A stretch of DNA of 7,927 nt from positions 1 to 7,927 of the forward strand of contig JARFPW010000055.1 in the NCBI GenBank assembly GCA_029288095.1, given 5' to 3'. Shown here in pieces: positions 1-6,268 of this stretch. The first letter of the stretch is position 1. Each line of letters starts with the position of its first letter. This stretch comes from Gemmatimonadota bacterium (GTDB lineage: Bacteria > Gemmatimonadota > Gemmatimonadetes > Palauibacterales > Palauibacteraceae). The notes under the pieces were generated by a model that saw nothing but the letters and a program-made list of their open reading frames with translations, did not search any database and was not told where the DNA came from. The translations under genes and the position numbers were made by a program.

Positions 1-1580
1 GTGCCGACGAGTTCCAGGTGGTCCACACCGACCCGGACCGCGGTGCGCACCGAAGCCTCCGACCACCACCGGGATCCCTGCACCCCCGCAAACCAGCCGT
101 GGTCGCTCGCATCCACACCGAGGAGGTCCAGGCCCTCGAGACGGCGATAGCCGGCCGTCAGATCAACCGCGACGTCGGATAGCACCCAACCGGCAGACGC
201 TCCGATATCAAGCTGCAGGAAGTCGTCCGAATCGTGGAACAGCGACACAGTCGGGCCGACTCCGATGGGTTCGCGGGCCGCGATCGTCCGGGCGCGGAGC
301 CTGTCCAGCTCCAGAACGCCCGCCGAGGCGCGCGCTTCGCCGGGATCGAGGGCCAGTGCGCGCTCGTAGGCCCGCCGCGCTGCGCCGCGCTCGTCGGCAT
401 AGCGGCGGACGTCGCCCAGCAGGCTCCAGCCGTCGGCCCGGTCCGGGTGATCCCGAACGAGCCGATCGAGCACGCGGCGCGCCTCGTCCTCCTTGCCCGT
501 CCACACGTAGAGTTCCGCCAACCGATACAACAGATCCGGATTCGCGCCGAACCTGTCTTCGTAGGCGATGATGGCGAGAATCGACGCGTCGAAGTCCTCG
601 AGTCGGTACTGCAGGAAGTCGATCTGTTCGAGAGCCAGCCCCCGGTCGTCCGGTGAGTCGGCTACGGCCTGTGCGAACAGCACCGCGGCGGTGTCCAGAT
701 TCTCATCGGCCGCGGCTCGACGGGCTCGATCCGCCAGGGTTTCCGGACCGGGATCCGGCTCAGGAAGAGGCCGCAACAGGGCGGCGAGTTCCTCGTCCAG
801 CGCCCGAGCCTCGGCTGATTCCGGCGAGTCGCCTGGTAGCTCCGCGAGTACGGCCCGCGCCCCCGCAAGCCGATCCTCCCAGTACAGCACCCGGGCCAGG
901 TCCAGGCGGTAAGCTCCGACATCGGGCGCCCGTGCGACGAGGTCTCGCAGATGCGCCTCGGCGTCCGGGTAGCGCTCGGCCCACATGTGAAATCGGGCCA
1001 CCTCGTGCCGTAGATCGAGATCGTCGGGGCGGTCGGCGATCAGCTCACCGTACACCACGTCCGCTTTGTCCAGATCCCCCAGGTCACGGTACATCCGGGC
1101 CAGTTCGAGCCGGTCTGCCGGCGCATTCGTTCTGCGCGCGAGTTCTTCGAACGCATCGCGCGCCGCTTCCGGCTGATCCGCCAGCACGAGCGTACGGGCG
1201 CGTTCGCGGCTTATGGAGACGTCTCGGGGATACCCCAGCAGATACCGGTTCATGCTCTCGATAGCCGCTTCGTACCGCTGGTCGGCGAGCAACGCATCGA
1301 TCTCGGCCCACAGCAGTTCAGCGGGTCCCGGCTGAGGCTGGGCGGGGATCGGCGCATCGGCCGGGGGCTGGATCAGCGAATCACGTGTCGCCATCGGAAA
1401 GGCGACGGCATCTGACGTGGTCGGGAAAGACACACCAGACTCGCGCAAATCCGCGACGAGGACGAAGCGGGCGGGAAGTACGATCAGGACGAGTGCGGCA
1501 GTGACGGCCAGCAGCGCGCCGGCCGTCAGGCCATAGCTCACCCAGTAGGGGATGCGGCGCCGATTCTCCGGCCTCGACAC
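1..1580 (-). CDS. Membrane-anchored TPR protein with C-terminal beta-barrel-like region (partial, 3' end outside window)
   Basis: I translated this from the minus strand: 526 codons stay open from a GTG at 1580 to the window edge, where the gene is cut. Residues 1-12 are basic (RPENRRR), and about 13-43 form one long hydrophobic helix, so the N terminus looks like an uncleaved inner-membrane anchor. A Pro/Ala-rich linker follows (about 71-86), then helical TPR-type repeats from about 87 to 430; a clear unit near 383-415 ends in RRAYERALALDPGEA. From about 440 the sequence becomes alternating hydrophobic/polar with many Gly and aromatic residues (GVGPTVSLF, LDIGASAGWVL, VDLTAGYRRL), as in outer-membrane beta-strands. 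A TPR scaffold plus barrel is the plan of the polysaccharide exporters BcsC, PgaA and PelB, so export or periplasmic guidance of a polysaccharide is a reasonable inference. It lies 10 nt after the BcsE-like gene. It could instead be a TPR protein with another beta domain; the missing C terminus would decide. Confidence 0.8.
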   Translation of the reverse strand, partial: MSRPENRRRIPYWVSYGLTAGALLAVTAALVLIVLPARFVLVADLRESGVSFPTTSDAVAFPMATRDSLIQPPADAPIPAQPQPGPAELLWAEIDALLADQRYEAAIESMNRYLLGYPRDVSISRERARTLVLADQPEAARDAFEELARRTNAPADRLELARMYRDLGDLDKADVVYGELIADRPDDLDLRHEVARFHMWAERYPDAEAHLRDLVARAPDVGAYRLDLARVLYWEDRLAGARAVLAELPGDSPESAEARALDEELAALLRPLPEPDPGPETLADRARRAAADENLDTAAVLFAQAVADSPDDRGLALEQIDFLQYRLEDFDASILAIIAYEDRFGANPDLLYRLAELYVWTGKEDEARRVLDRLVRDHPDRADGWSLLGDVRRYADERGAARRAYERALALDPGEARASAGVLELDRLRARTIAAREPIGVGPTVSLFHDSDDFLQLDIGASAGWVLSDVAVDLTAGYRRLEGLDLLGVDASDHGWFAGVQGSRWWSEASVRTAVRVGVDHLELVG

Positions 1581-1588
1581 GCGCCCGG

Positions 1589-1592
1589 CCTC
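1589..1592 (-). promoter_or_regulatory. Ribosome binding site of the TPR gene, overlapping the upstream stop codon
   Basis: On the minus strand the sequence TGAGG carries both the TGA stop of the BcsE-like gene (1593-1591) and a GAGG Shine-Dalgarno core. Eight nucleotides separate the core from the GTG at 1580. The overlap suggests translational coupling of the two genes and supports this GTG as the start. The frame stays open further upstream, so a longer form is not formally excluded. Confidence 0.5.
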
Positions 1593-3042
1593 AGGCCTCG
1601 ATCAGTTCGCGAATCCGGTCTGCTTCTTCGGGATTCGCCAGGACTTCCGCATCCAGGCTTCCGGACCCGCCGCCTTGCCGGAACGCCGCGCGCACGCGCT
1701 CGAGGAAGGCAGCCGCCTGCTGCGCTCGTACATCCTGAAGAAGCACGGCAAGGCTGGTGCCGAGTGGGCCGACGACATCTCCGCTCTCGGCGCGCACCGT
1801 TGCCAGGAGTGCTTCCCCGAGGACCTTCGCGTCCGAACCAGTGACGCGGATCAGACTGAAATGGCCCAGTTCGCTCGAATCGAGCCGGCCGGCGACCACG
1901 CGTACGAACTCATCGGCCGACAACTGGCCACTGACTGGGACCGGGGTCTCCGTGGGGTCCCGGCCGGTATCTCGCGTCGGCCGCGTGCTGTCGAGCGCTC
2001 TGCGGATACGGGCGTCCAGTTCCTTGAGGTGGATGCCGTGAGACAGTACGTCGTCGGCACCGGCGTCGAGCGCCTGGGCGCGATCCCCGGAGCGCAGCTC
2101 CTGGTCCGACAACAGAAGAATTACCCCCGCCGTCAATCCCCGTGCCGCCCGAATGAACTCGACGGCCTCGTCACTCCGATTGCGTTCCACGTAGACGATC
2201 ACGAGCCCGAACTCTTCGGACTGCAGGCGCTGAATGACGTCCATTCCGGCCGAGGCATCCACCGTTTTGCGGCTGCTGGTGAGCCAGTCCTTGAGGTCCT
2301 TCGGGACGTCGGTTCCCAGCCTGAGGAGCAGCACCTTGTCGGCGGCTTCGGCGCGCCTGTCCGTCCAACGCCGTTCGATCCGGCCGGAGGGCGCGCACAG
2401 TCCTCGCTCGGCGACGAGGTCGAGGCTGATCGGGCCGCTCGCATCCACCGGCGGAGTGAGCCGCTGGATCGAGATTTCGTGCAGGCCGTTCGACCTTCGG
2501 GCGAAATGGAATACGCCAGTCGCACGCTGCAAGACCCACTCGGTGGCGGGATCCGGACGCTCGTCGAGCCCGGCGGCCAGAGAGGCCATGACGGTGGAGC
2601 CCGACGACTCCGCCCACAGAGCGAACGCCTGCGCCATGGAAATACCCGCTCTCGTCGACCACAGAAACGAACCGGGATCGACGACCAACCGATCGACGGG
2701 AGGGTCGATCAACCGGGTCAGTTCAGCGAATGCCTCGTCGGGACTCGGTGCGTGAACCACACGGCGCGCGTACTCGCCCTTGAAGCCCAGGAGAACGCAA
2801 CTACCATTGCGCCAGTGATTTCTGAGATCGAAGCCTAGATAGTCGGCCTGTTCGGCCAGATCTTCCGGCGTGGCGGCACTCAGTACGCCCACGCGCTCTC
2901 CATCCCGCAGACCCTGGTCTACAAACTGAAGCTGACAGGCCAGCTTGGCCGTCTCAGCGCCGCCGGTCAGAAGGTAGAGTCCTTCCCTCCGGACGCCCCC
3001 GATTCGGTCGTCGAGCGGGCCGATCCCCGTCAAGACGTTCAC
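1591..3042 (-). CDS. BcsE-like protein: degenerate KaiC/RecA NTPase + degenerate receiver + degenerate GGDEF
   Basis: 483 aa from a GTG at 3042, which has an AGGA ribosome site 5 nt upstream. Residues 1-225 resemble a KaiC/RecA-family NTPase (start VLTGIGPLDDRIGG). The P-loop position reads GGAETAKL (27-34), keeping Lys33 but losing the other key Gly and Thr/Ser residues. A Walker-B-like strand RLVVDP ends in Asp122. Residues 236-350 follow the receiver fold (GADDVL; C-terminal LKELDARIRRAL), but the phospho-acceptor Asp is Tyr284, the switch Lys is His335 and the first-strand acidic pair is absent. Residues 374-478 look like a GGDEF fold with the signature replaced by LGTSL (427-431). The I-site position reads ESGD (419-422), with an Arg at 417. 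All three domains therefore look non-catalytic. E. coli BcsE (about 520 aa) has the same order and uses its REC*-GGDEF* pair to sense c-di-GMP for cellulose secretion. The role here, a c-di-GMP or protein-docking regulator of an exopolysaccharide machine, is inferred from architecture and the downstream TPR/barrel gene. Confidence 0.8.
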   Translation of the reverse strand: MNVLTGIGPLDDRIGGVRREGLYLLTGGAETAKLACQLQFVDQGLRDGERVGVLSAATPEDLAEQADYLGFDLRNHWRNGSCVLLGFKGEYARRVVHAPSPDEAFAELTRLIDPPVDRLVVDPGSFLWSTRAGISMAQAFALWAESSGSTVMASLAAGLDERPDPATEWVLQRATGVFHFARRSNGLHEISIQRLTPPVDASGPISLDLVAERGLCAPSGRIERRWTDRRAEAADKVLLLRLGTDVPKDLKDWLTSSRKTVDASAGMDVIQRLQSEEFGLVIVYVERNRSDEAVEFIRAARGLTAGVILLLSDQELRSGDRAQALDAGADDVLSHGIHLKELDARIRRALDSTRPTRDTGRDPTETPVPVSGQLSADEFVRVVAGRLDSSELGHFSLIRVTGSDAKVLGEALLATVRAESGDVVGPLGTSLAVLLQDVRAQQAAAFLERVRAAFRQGGGSGSLDAEVLANPEEADRIRELIEA

Positions 3043-3047
3043 TCGAT

Positions 3048-3051
3048 TCCT
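3048..3051 (-). promoter_or_regulatory. Ribosome binding site that fixes the BcsE-like start
   Basis: AGGA (within GGCAGGAATCGA on the minus strand) sits 5 nt before the GTG at 3042. The frame is open up to an ATG at 3243, but that 67-residue extension is Arg/Pro-rich with no recognisable domain. It would also have to be translated from DNA upstream of the sigma-54 promoter, so the GTG is preferred. Confidence 0.6.
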
Positions 3052-3073
3052 GCCTTTCCCGGCTTTTTGAAAC

Positions 3074-3085
3074 ACAGTCGACTGT
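3074..3085. repeat. Perfect 12-bp palindrome at the predicted transcription start
   Basis: ACAGTCGACTGT is fully self-complementary. It lies 31 nt upstream of the GTG at 3042 and covers the start site (about 3083) predicted from the sigma-54 element. That position would suit an operator or an early-transcript structure, but one 12-bp palindrome in GC-rich DNA can occur by chance. Confidence 0.3.
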
Positions 3086-3100
3086 TGGTATCCCGCAACG
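3083..3100. promoter_or_regulatory. Imperfect second copy of the TGTTGC-N6-GCAACA dyad
   Basis: TGTTGG-N6-GCAACG matches 10 of the 12 arm positions of the perfect dyad at 3228-3245, with identical spacing. It overlaps the -12 element and the predicted start site. Part of the match is forced, because GCAA is the complement of the -12 TTGC, so this may be coincidence. If real, it would allow repression of the promoter by the activator itself. Confidence 0.25.
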
Positions 3101-3110
3101 GTCGTGCCAG
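3094..3110 (-). promoter_or_regulatory. Sigma-54 (RpoN) -24/-12 promoter for the BcsE-like/TPR unit
   Basis: The minus strand reads CTGGCACG-N4-TTGCG. This matches the known consensus YTGGCACG-N4-TTGCW except for the last base (G for A/T). The invariant GG and GC dinucleotides are exactly 12 bp apart. The predicted start is near 3083, giving a leader of about 41 nt with a good ribosome site before the GTG at 3042. Sigma-54 promoters need an enhancer-binding ATPase activator, and a suitable dyad lies about 150 bp upstream. The match lies in a gene-free region, on the correct strand and at a sensible distance from the start codon. Confidence 0.65.
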
Positions 3111-3226
3111 CGGGAGGCGGAGGCCGAACTCCGCGGCTGCGTAGGCCTCGATCCGGTTGCCTGGCGGGCGGATAGGAGTGTAGACACCGGCACGGAAAAG
3201 ACGTTTCACGACATGGTCTGTCCAAT

Positions 3227-3246
3227 CTGTTGCACGCACGCAACAG
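3227..3246. promoter_or_regulatory. Candidate upstream activator site (perfect 7-bp inverted repeat)
   Basis: CTGTTGC-N6-GCAACAG is a perfect inverted repeat that also reads TGT-N12-ACA, the general form of sites bound by sigma-54 enhancer-binding proteins (NifA uses TGT-N10-ACA). Its centre is about 153 bp upstream of the predicted start at 3083, within the usual range for such sites. The identity of the activator cannot be read from this window. Confidence 0.45.
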
Positions 3247-3261
3247 GTCCGGATACGGGAC

Positions 3262-3290
3262 GGGCCGATCTCCGCCGGGGAGATCGGCCC
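3262..3290 (-). terminator. Perfect 12-bp hairpin after the peptide transporter gene
   Basis: The arms GGGCCGATCTCC and GGAGATCGGCCC pair perfectly around the 5-nt loop GCCGG, starting 22 nt after the transporter stop codon. Position and stability suggest a transcription terminator that separates the transporter from the sigma-54 unit. No T-run follows on the minus strand, so it would be a U-less terminator or an mRNA 3'-end stabiliser. Because the arms are symmetric it could also be a protein-binding dyad, about 190 bp upstream of the sigma-54 start site. Confidence 0.5.
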
Positions 3291-3312
3291 TGGGCCAGCA
3301 GGTCTCCCGGAC

Positions 3313-5067
3313 CTAGCTGATGCCGCCCGTCAGACGCTTGACCAGCGGACTCAGAATCAACGCCACGATGCCCGCCGCACCGACAAACAGGGCCACGTTG
3401 AAGTAGAGCGTGGAGGCGGGCAGCGTCTCGAGTCGACCCGCGACGAGGCCGGCGAACAGGTTCCCCAGCGCCGCTGCGATGAACCAGACGCCCATCATCT
3501 GCCCCAAGCGTCCGGGAGGCGCCAACTTGGTCATCGACGACAGGCCCACCGGCGAGAGCGCCAGCTCACCGCATGTGAACAGGAAGTAGGTCGCGACGAG
3601 CCACCCCATGGACACGGGACTCTCCGGTGTCGCGTTGGCTGCCCCCCACATGATCACGAAGAAGCCGGCAGACAGCCCGAGCAGTCCGAGGGCGAACTTC
3701 ATCGGAATCGACGGATTCCGCTTCCGGTGGGCCAGCCACGTCCAGAGTGTTCCGAACACGGGTGCGAACACGATGATGAAGAACGGGTTGACGTTCTGTA
3801 GCCAGCCAGCCGGTATCTCGGTGCCGAACAGTGACCGGTCTGTCAGGTCGCGCGCGAACAGGTTCAACGACGAGCCCGCCTGCTCGAAGCCCGACCAGAA
3901 GATCGCGGCCAGGATGAACAGCCAGAAGATCACCATCAGGCGCTGCTTCTCGATGCTCACGCCTTCGCCACCGTGCCTGACGATCAGCAGGCCGACGTTG
4001 ATCAATATGAAGAGGGCCAGCGTGACGAGAATGGCCCATTGGCCGCCGGCCACCGCAGTCATGTCGGTCATCAGCGTGGGCAGTAGCGCAGACAGCCCTA
4101 CGAAAACGGCAGCCAGGGCACCCGCCAGCGCGACTCCGAAAATCAGATACGCGAAGAAGAGAATCGAAACGAGCAGAATCCCGTAACCTACCCACGTCGC
4201 AAAGGTCTCGAGGCTCAGGCCGAGAGCGCCGGACACGAGCAGCCATACGATCATGATCACGACCACGAGGGCGAGGCCGGCGACGAGCATGAAATTTCGG
4301 CTCCGCCGGCTCACGACCTCCGGATCATCGGTAGTCTGGAATTGGCCTGCGTCGCCCAGATAGTCACCGCCCATCCGGTACTGGATGAGGCCGAGAATCA
4401 TTCCGAAGCCCGCAGCCGAGAATCCCCAGTGCCAGTTGCCCGCCAGGTCGAACCAGGGTGTGCTGAGGCCCTCGCCGAGCGAACTGCAGATGAACGGGCC
4501 CAGCACGGCGCCAATGTTGATCCCCATGTAGAAGATCGAGAACGCTGCGTCCCGGCGAGCCCCGAGTTCCTGCCGCTCGACGTCGGTGACTTCATCGGCT
4601 TTCGGAAACAGGTCGCCGACCATGGTGCTGACGTTCGGCTTCAGTAAGCCCGTGCCGACCACGATGAAGAACAGCCCGAGGAAGAACGAAGGAATATCCG
4701 GCGCACCGACCAGAGGCGCCGCCAGAGTGAAGTGTCCCAGCGCGATGATACATCCACCGACGAATACCGCCCGCCTCTGGCCCCAGAGCTTGTCAGCGAC
4801 CCAGCCGCCGGGAAGCGTGAGGAGATAGACCATCGACGTGTACAACCCGTACACCGCGCCGGCAGTCGCCTCGTCGAATCCGAGACCCGCGTTTTCCTGT
4901 GCGACGGCTGCAGTCATGAACAGAATCAGCAGCGCGCGCATCCCGTAATAGGAGAAGCGCTCCCACATTTCCGTGAAGAACAGGGTCGCCAGGCCACGAG
5001 GCTGACCGAACCACTCGGCGTTCGATTGCCCGGCGGTTTCGGTCCATCGAGGTGTCTGGTCGCTCAT
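3313..5067 (-). CDS. POT/PTR2-family proton-coupled di/tripeptide transporter
   Basis: This 584-aa, strongly hydrophobic protein belongs to the major facilitator superfamily, POT/PTR2 branch, which imports di- and tripeptides with protons across the inner membrane. The hallmark ExxER motif is present in FTEMWERFSYYG (Glu33, Glu36, Arg37). Further family motifs are VGTGLLKPN (Lys143), the PTR2 signature FSIFYMGINIGAVLGP (176-191), FEQAGSSLNLF in a mid-protein helix (Glu395) and FTCGELALSPVGL near the C terminus (Glu501). All proton- and substrate-coupling positions I can identify are kept. Residues about 255-365 hold extra hydrophobic helices between the two six-helix bundles, consistent with the 14-helix form of bacterial members and the length above the usual 500. 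The ATG at 5067 has AGAGG 6 nt upstream. It lies 123 nt after the glycosyltransferase; no convincing promoter is visible in that gap, so it may be read from the upstream operon. The exact substrate is not readable from sequence. Confidence 0.93.
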   Translation of the reverse strand: MSDQTPRWTETAGQSNAEWFGQPRGLATLFFTEMWERFSYYGMRALLILFMTAAVAQENAGLGFDEATAGAVYGLYTSMVYLLTLPGGWVADKLWGQRRAVFVGGCIIALGHFTLAAPLVGAPDIPSFFLGLFFIVVGTGLLKPNVSTMVGDLFPKADEVTDVERQELGARRDAAFSIFYMGINIGAVLGPFICSSLGEGLSTPWFDLAGNWHWGFSAAGFGMILGLIQYRMGGDYLGDAGQFQTTDDPEVVSRRSRNFMLVAGLALVVVIMIVWLLVSGALGLSLETFATWVGYGILLVSILFFAYLIFGVALAGALAAVFVGLSALLPTLMTDMTAVAGGQWAILVTLALFILINVGLLIVRHGGEGVSIEKQRLMVIFWLFILAAIFWSGFEQAGSSLNLFARDLTDRSLFGTEIPAGWLQNVNPFFIIVFAPVFGTLWTWLAHRKRNPSIPMKFALGLLGLSAGFFVIMWGAANATPESPVSMGWLVATYFLFTCGELALSPVGLSSMTKLAPPGRLGQMMGVWFIAAALGNLFAGLVAGRLETLPASTLYFNVALFVGAAGIVALILSPLVKRLTGGIS

Positions 5068-5190
5068 TGCCTACCTCTCGCTTCGGTCACTTCGTTTGCC
5101 ATCGGGTCTACGGCCCGACGGTGCAAAGTCGGCGCAATATCGGGTATCGTCCGCAGCCAGAGCAAGCGGAGCGGCCGTCCGCCGGTCGAA

Positions 5191-6255
5191 TCAATCGCGC
5201 AATCCGTCCAGGAAGGCACGAGCTGCATCTGGCCAGCCGAAACCTCGGACCCTTTCGATTCCGGCCGTCCCCAGTCTTTGTGCCAGCTCCGGACGGGTGA
5301 GGATGCGCTCCAGAGCCTTTGTAAGAGCCTGTGAGTCACCTGGAGAAACGAGCAACGACGTCTGCTGGTGCGGAGCCACCTCCGGTACGGCGCCGGCAGC
5401 AGCCGCGACGATGGGTAGCCCGTGGGACATTGCCTCGAGAAAGACGATTCCGAACCCTTCCTGTCGGCTTGGCAGGCAGAATACGCTGGCCCGCTCGTAT
5501 TCGTTGCGCAGGGCGTCTACCGATTCGAGTGAGCCGAGAAAACTGACCGCGTGCGACACTCCGAGACTGACGGCGAGTTGGCGGTTGCGATCCGCCTCCG
5601 GTCCGTCACCGACGATTCGGACACGTGCCTGCGGCAGGGACTCGAGGAGACCGGGAACGGCCCGAATCAGCGTCGCGATGTCCTTCCGCCGGTACTGGCG
5701 CGCTACCGACAGCACCGAGAAGTCGTGCCGGGCAGCGGGGGAGCCGACAGAGGCGATCGTCGCATCGATGCCCTCCGGCGCGAGCCGCATGCGTTCAGGC
5801 GACAGGCCATACGCCGACAGCGCTACCTTTCGACTGTGCTGGCTCGTCACGAACACGCGGTCGGCCGAACGTGCGTTACGAGCCTCCATCGCGGAGTACA
5901 GCCCGAATTTGATCCGGAACCAGCCCGTCTCGAAGGCACGCTCGTCTGCCGCGACGCCCTTGAGGGCTACGACGTACCGGGCCCCGACCTTTCCCCGCAA
6001 TGCCCAGCCGTCGTAGTCGAAGCCGACGACCACATCGTACGGGCGTTCCATCCGTGCCAGGCGCGACCGCAGGGTGAGGTTGTACGCCATGCGAGTGACG
6101 TCCAGAGAGCCCAGGCTGCGGCGGGGACGGAGCACGTCAACGTGATGCCCGAGCGAACGGAGTCCGGCCGCAAGACCGGCGATGGCGACGGCCGAGCCAC
6201 TCCCTTCCGCGCGCTTAGACACCCAGGAGTCCAGAAACAGCAGATTCAGCGGCAC
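5191..6255 (-). CDS. GT4-type (group 1) glycosyltransferase
   Basis: A 354-aa retaining GT-B glycosyltransferase, which moves a sugar from an activated nucleotide donor to a glycan or lipid acceptor on the cytoplasmic side. The N-terminal half (about 1-170) has a Gly-rich loop GSGSAV (18-23) and a Rossmann-type start LGHHVDVLRP. The C-terminal half holds the donor site: SVARQYRRKD (Arg185 and Lys191 region), RVRIVGDGPE (211-220) and the EX7E motif EGFGIVFLE with Glu266 and Glu274, followed by the typical HGLPIVAA. Length is normal for the family. The start is a GTG at 6255, 13 nt after the dehydratase stop. The ribosome site is weak (AAGG adjoining the GTG), so expression may depend on coupling. 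It probably belongs to surface polysaccharide or glycolipid synthesis, and the nearby cyclase and exporter-like genes fit, but donor and acceptor cannot be told. Confidence 0.9.
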   Translation of the reverse strand: MPLNLLFLDSWVSKRAEGSGSAVAIAGLAAGLRSLGHHVDVLRPRRSLGSLDVTRMAYNLTLRSRLARMERPYDVVVGFDYDGWALRGKVGARYVVALKGVAADERAFETGWFRIKFGLYSAMEARNARSADRVFVTSQHSRKVALSAYGLSPERMRLAPEGIDATIASVGSPAARHDFSVLSVARQYRRKDIATLIRAVPGLLESLPQARVRIVGDGPEADRNRQLAVSLGVSHAVSFLGSLESVDALRNEYERASVFCLPSRQEGFGIVFLEAMSHGLPIVAAAAGAVPEVAPHQQTSLLVSPGDSQALTKALERILTRPELAQRLGTAGIERVRGFGWPDAARAFLDGLRD

Positions 6256-6268
6256 CTTGGGGAGCGGT

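Noticed and set aside
234..1264. Plus-strand frames opposite the TPR gene
   Set aside because: Low-complexity Arg/Ala/Pro products. The minus frame gives a continuous TPR protein through the whole region.
1552..2838. Long plus-strand open frame (428 codons) opposite the BcsE-like gene
   Set aside because: It is antisense to a gene with recognisable KaiC, receiver and GGDEF folds. Its product is Arg/Pro/Gly-rich with no domain. Long antisense frames are common in GC-rich DNA.
3043..3243. 67-residue N-terminal extension of the BcsE-like protein starting at an ATG at 3243
   Set aside because: No domain, Arg/Pro-rich, and it contains the sigma-54 element. The GTG at 3042 has a proper ribosome site and begins exactly at the NTPase domain.
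3566..4246. Second minus-strand frame inside the transporter gene (226 codons)
   Set aside because: An out-of-frame shadow of the POT transporter, whose own frame carries every family motif.
5102..5132. Two overlapping, mutually exclusive 5-bp hairpins in the gap before the transporter, suggesting an attenuator
   Set aside because: Stems of 5 bp are expected by chance in GC-rich DNA. There is no T-run, leader peptide or known riboswitch motif.
5068..5190. Sigma-70 or sigma-54 promoter for the transporter
   Set aside because: TTGC-like elements are present, but none has a matching partner at correct spacing, so no call is made.
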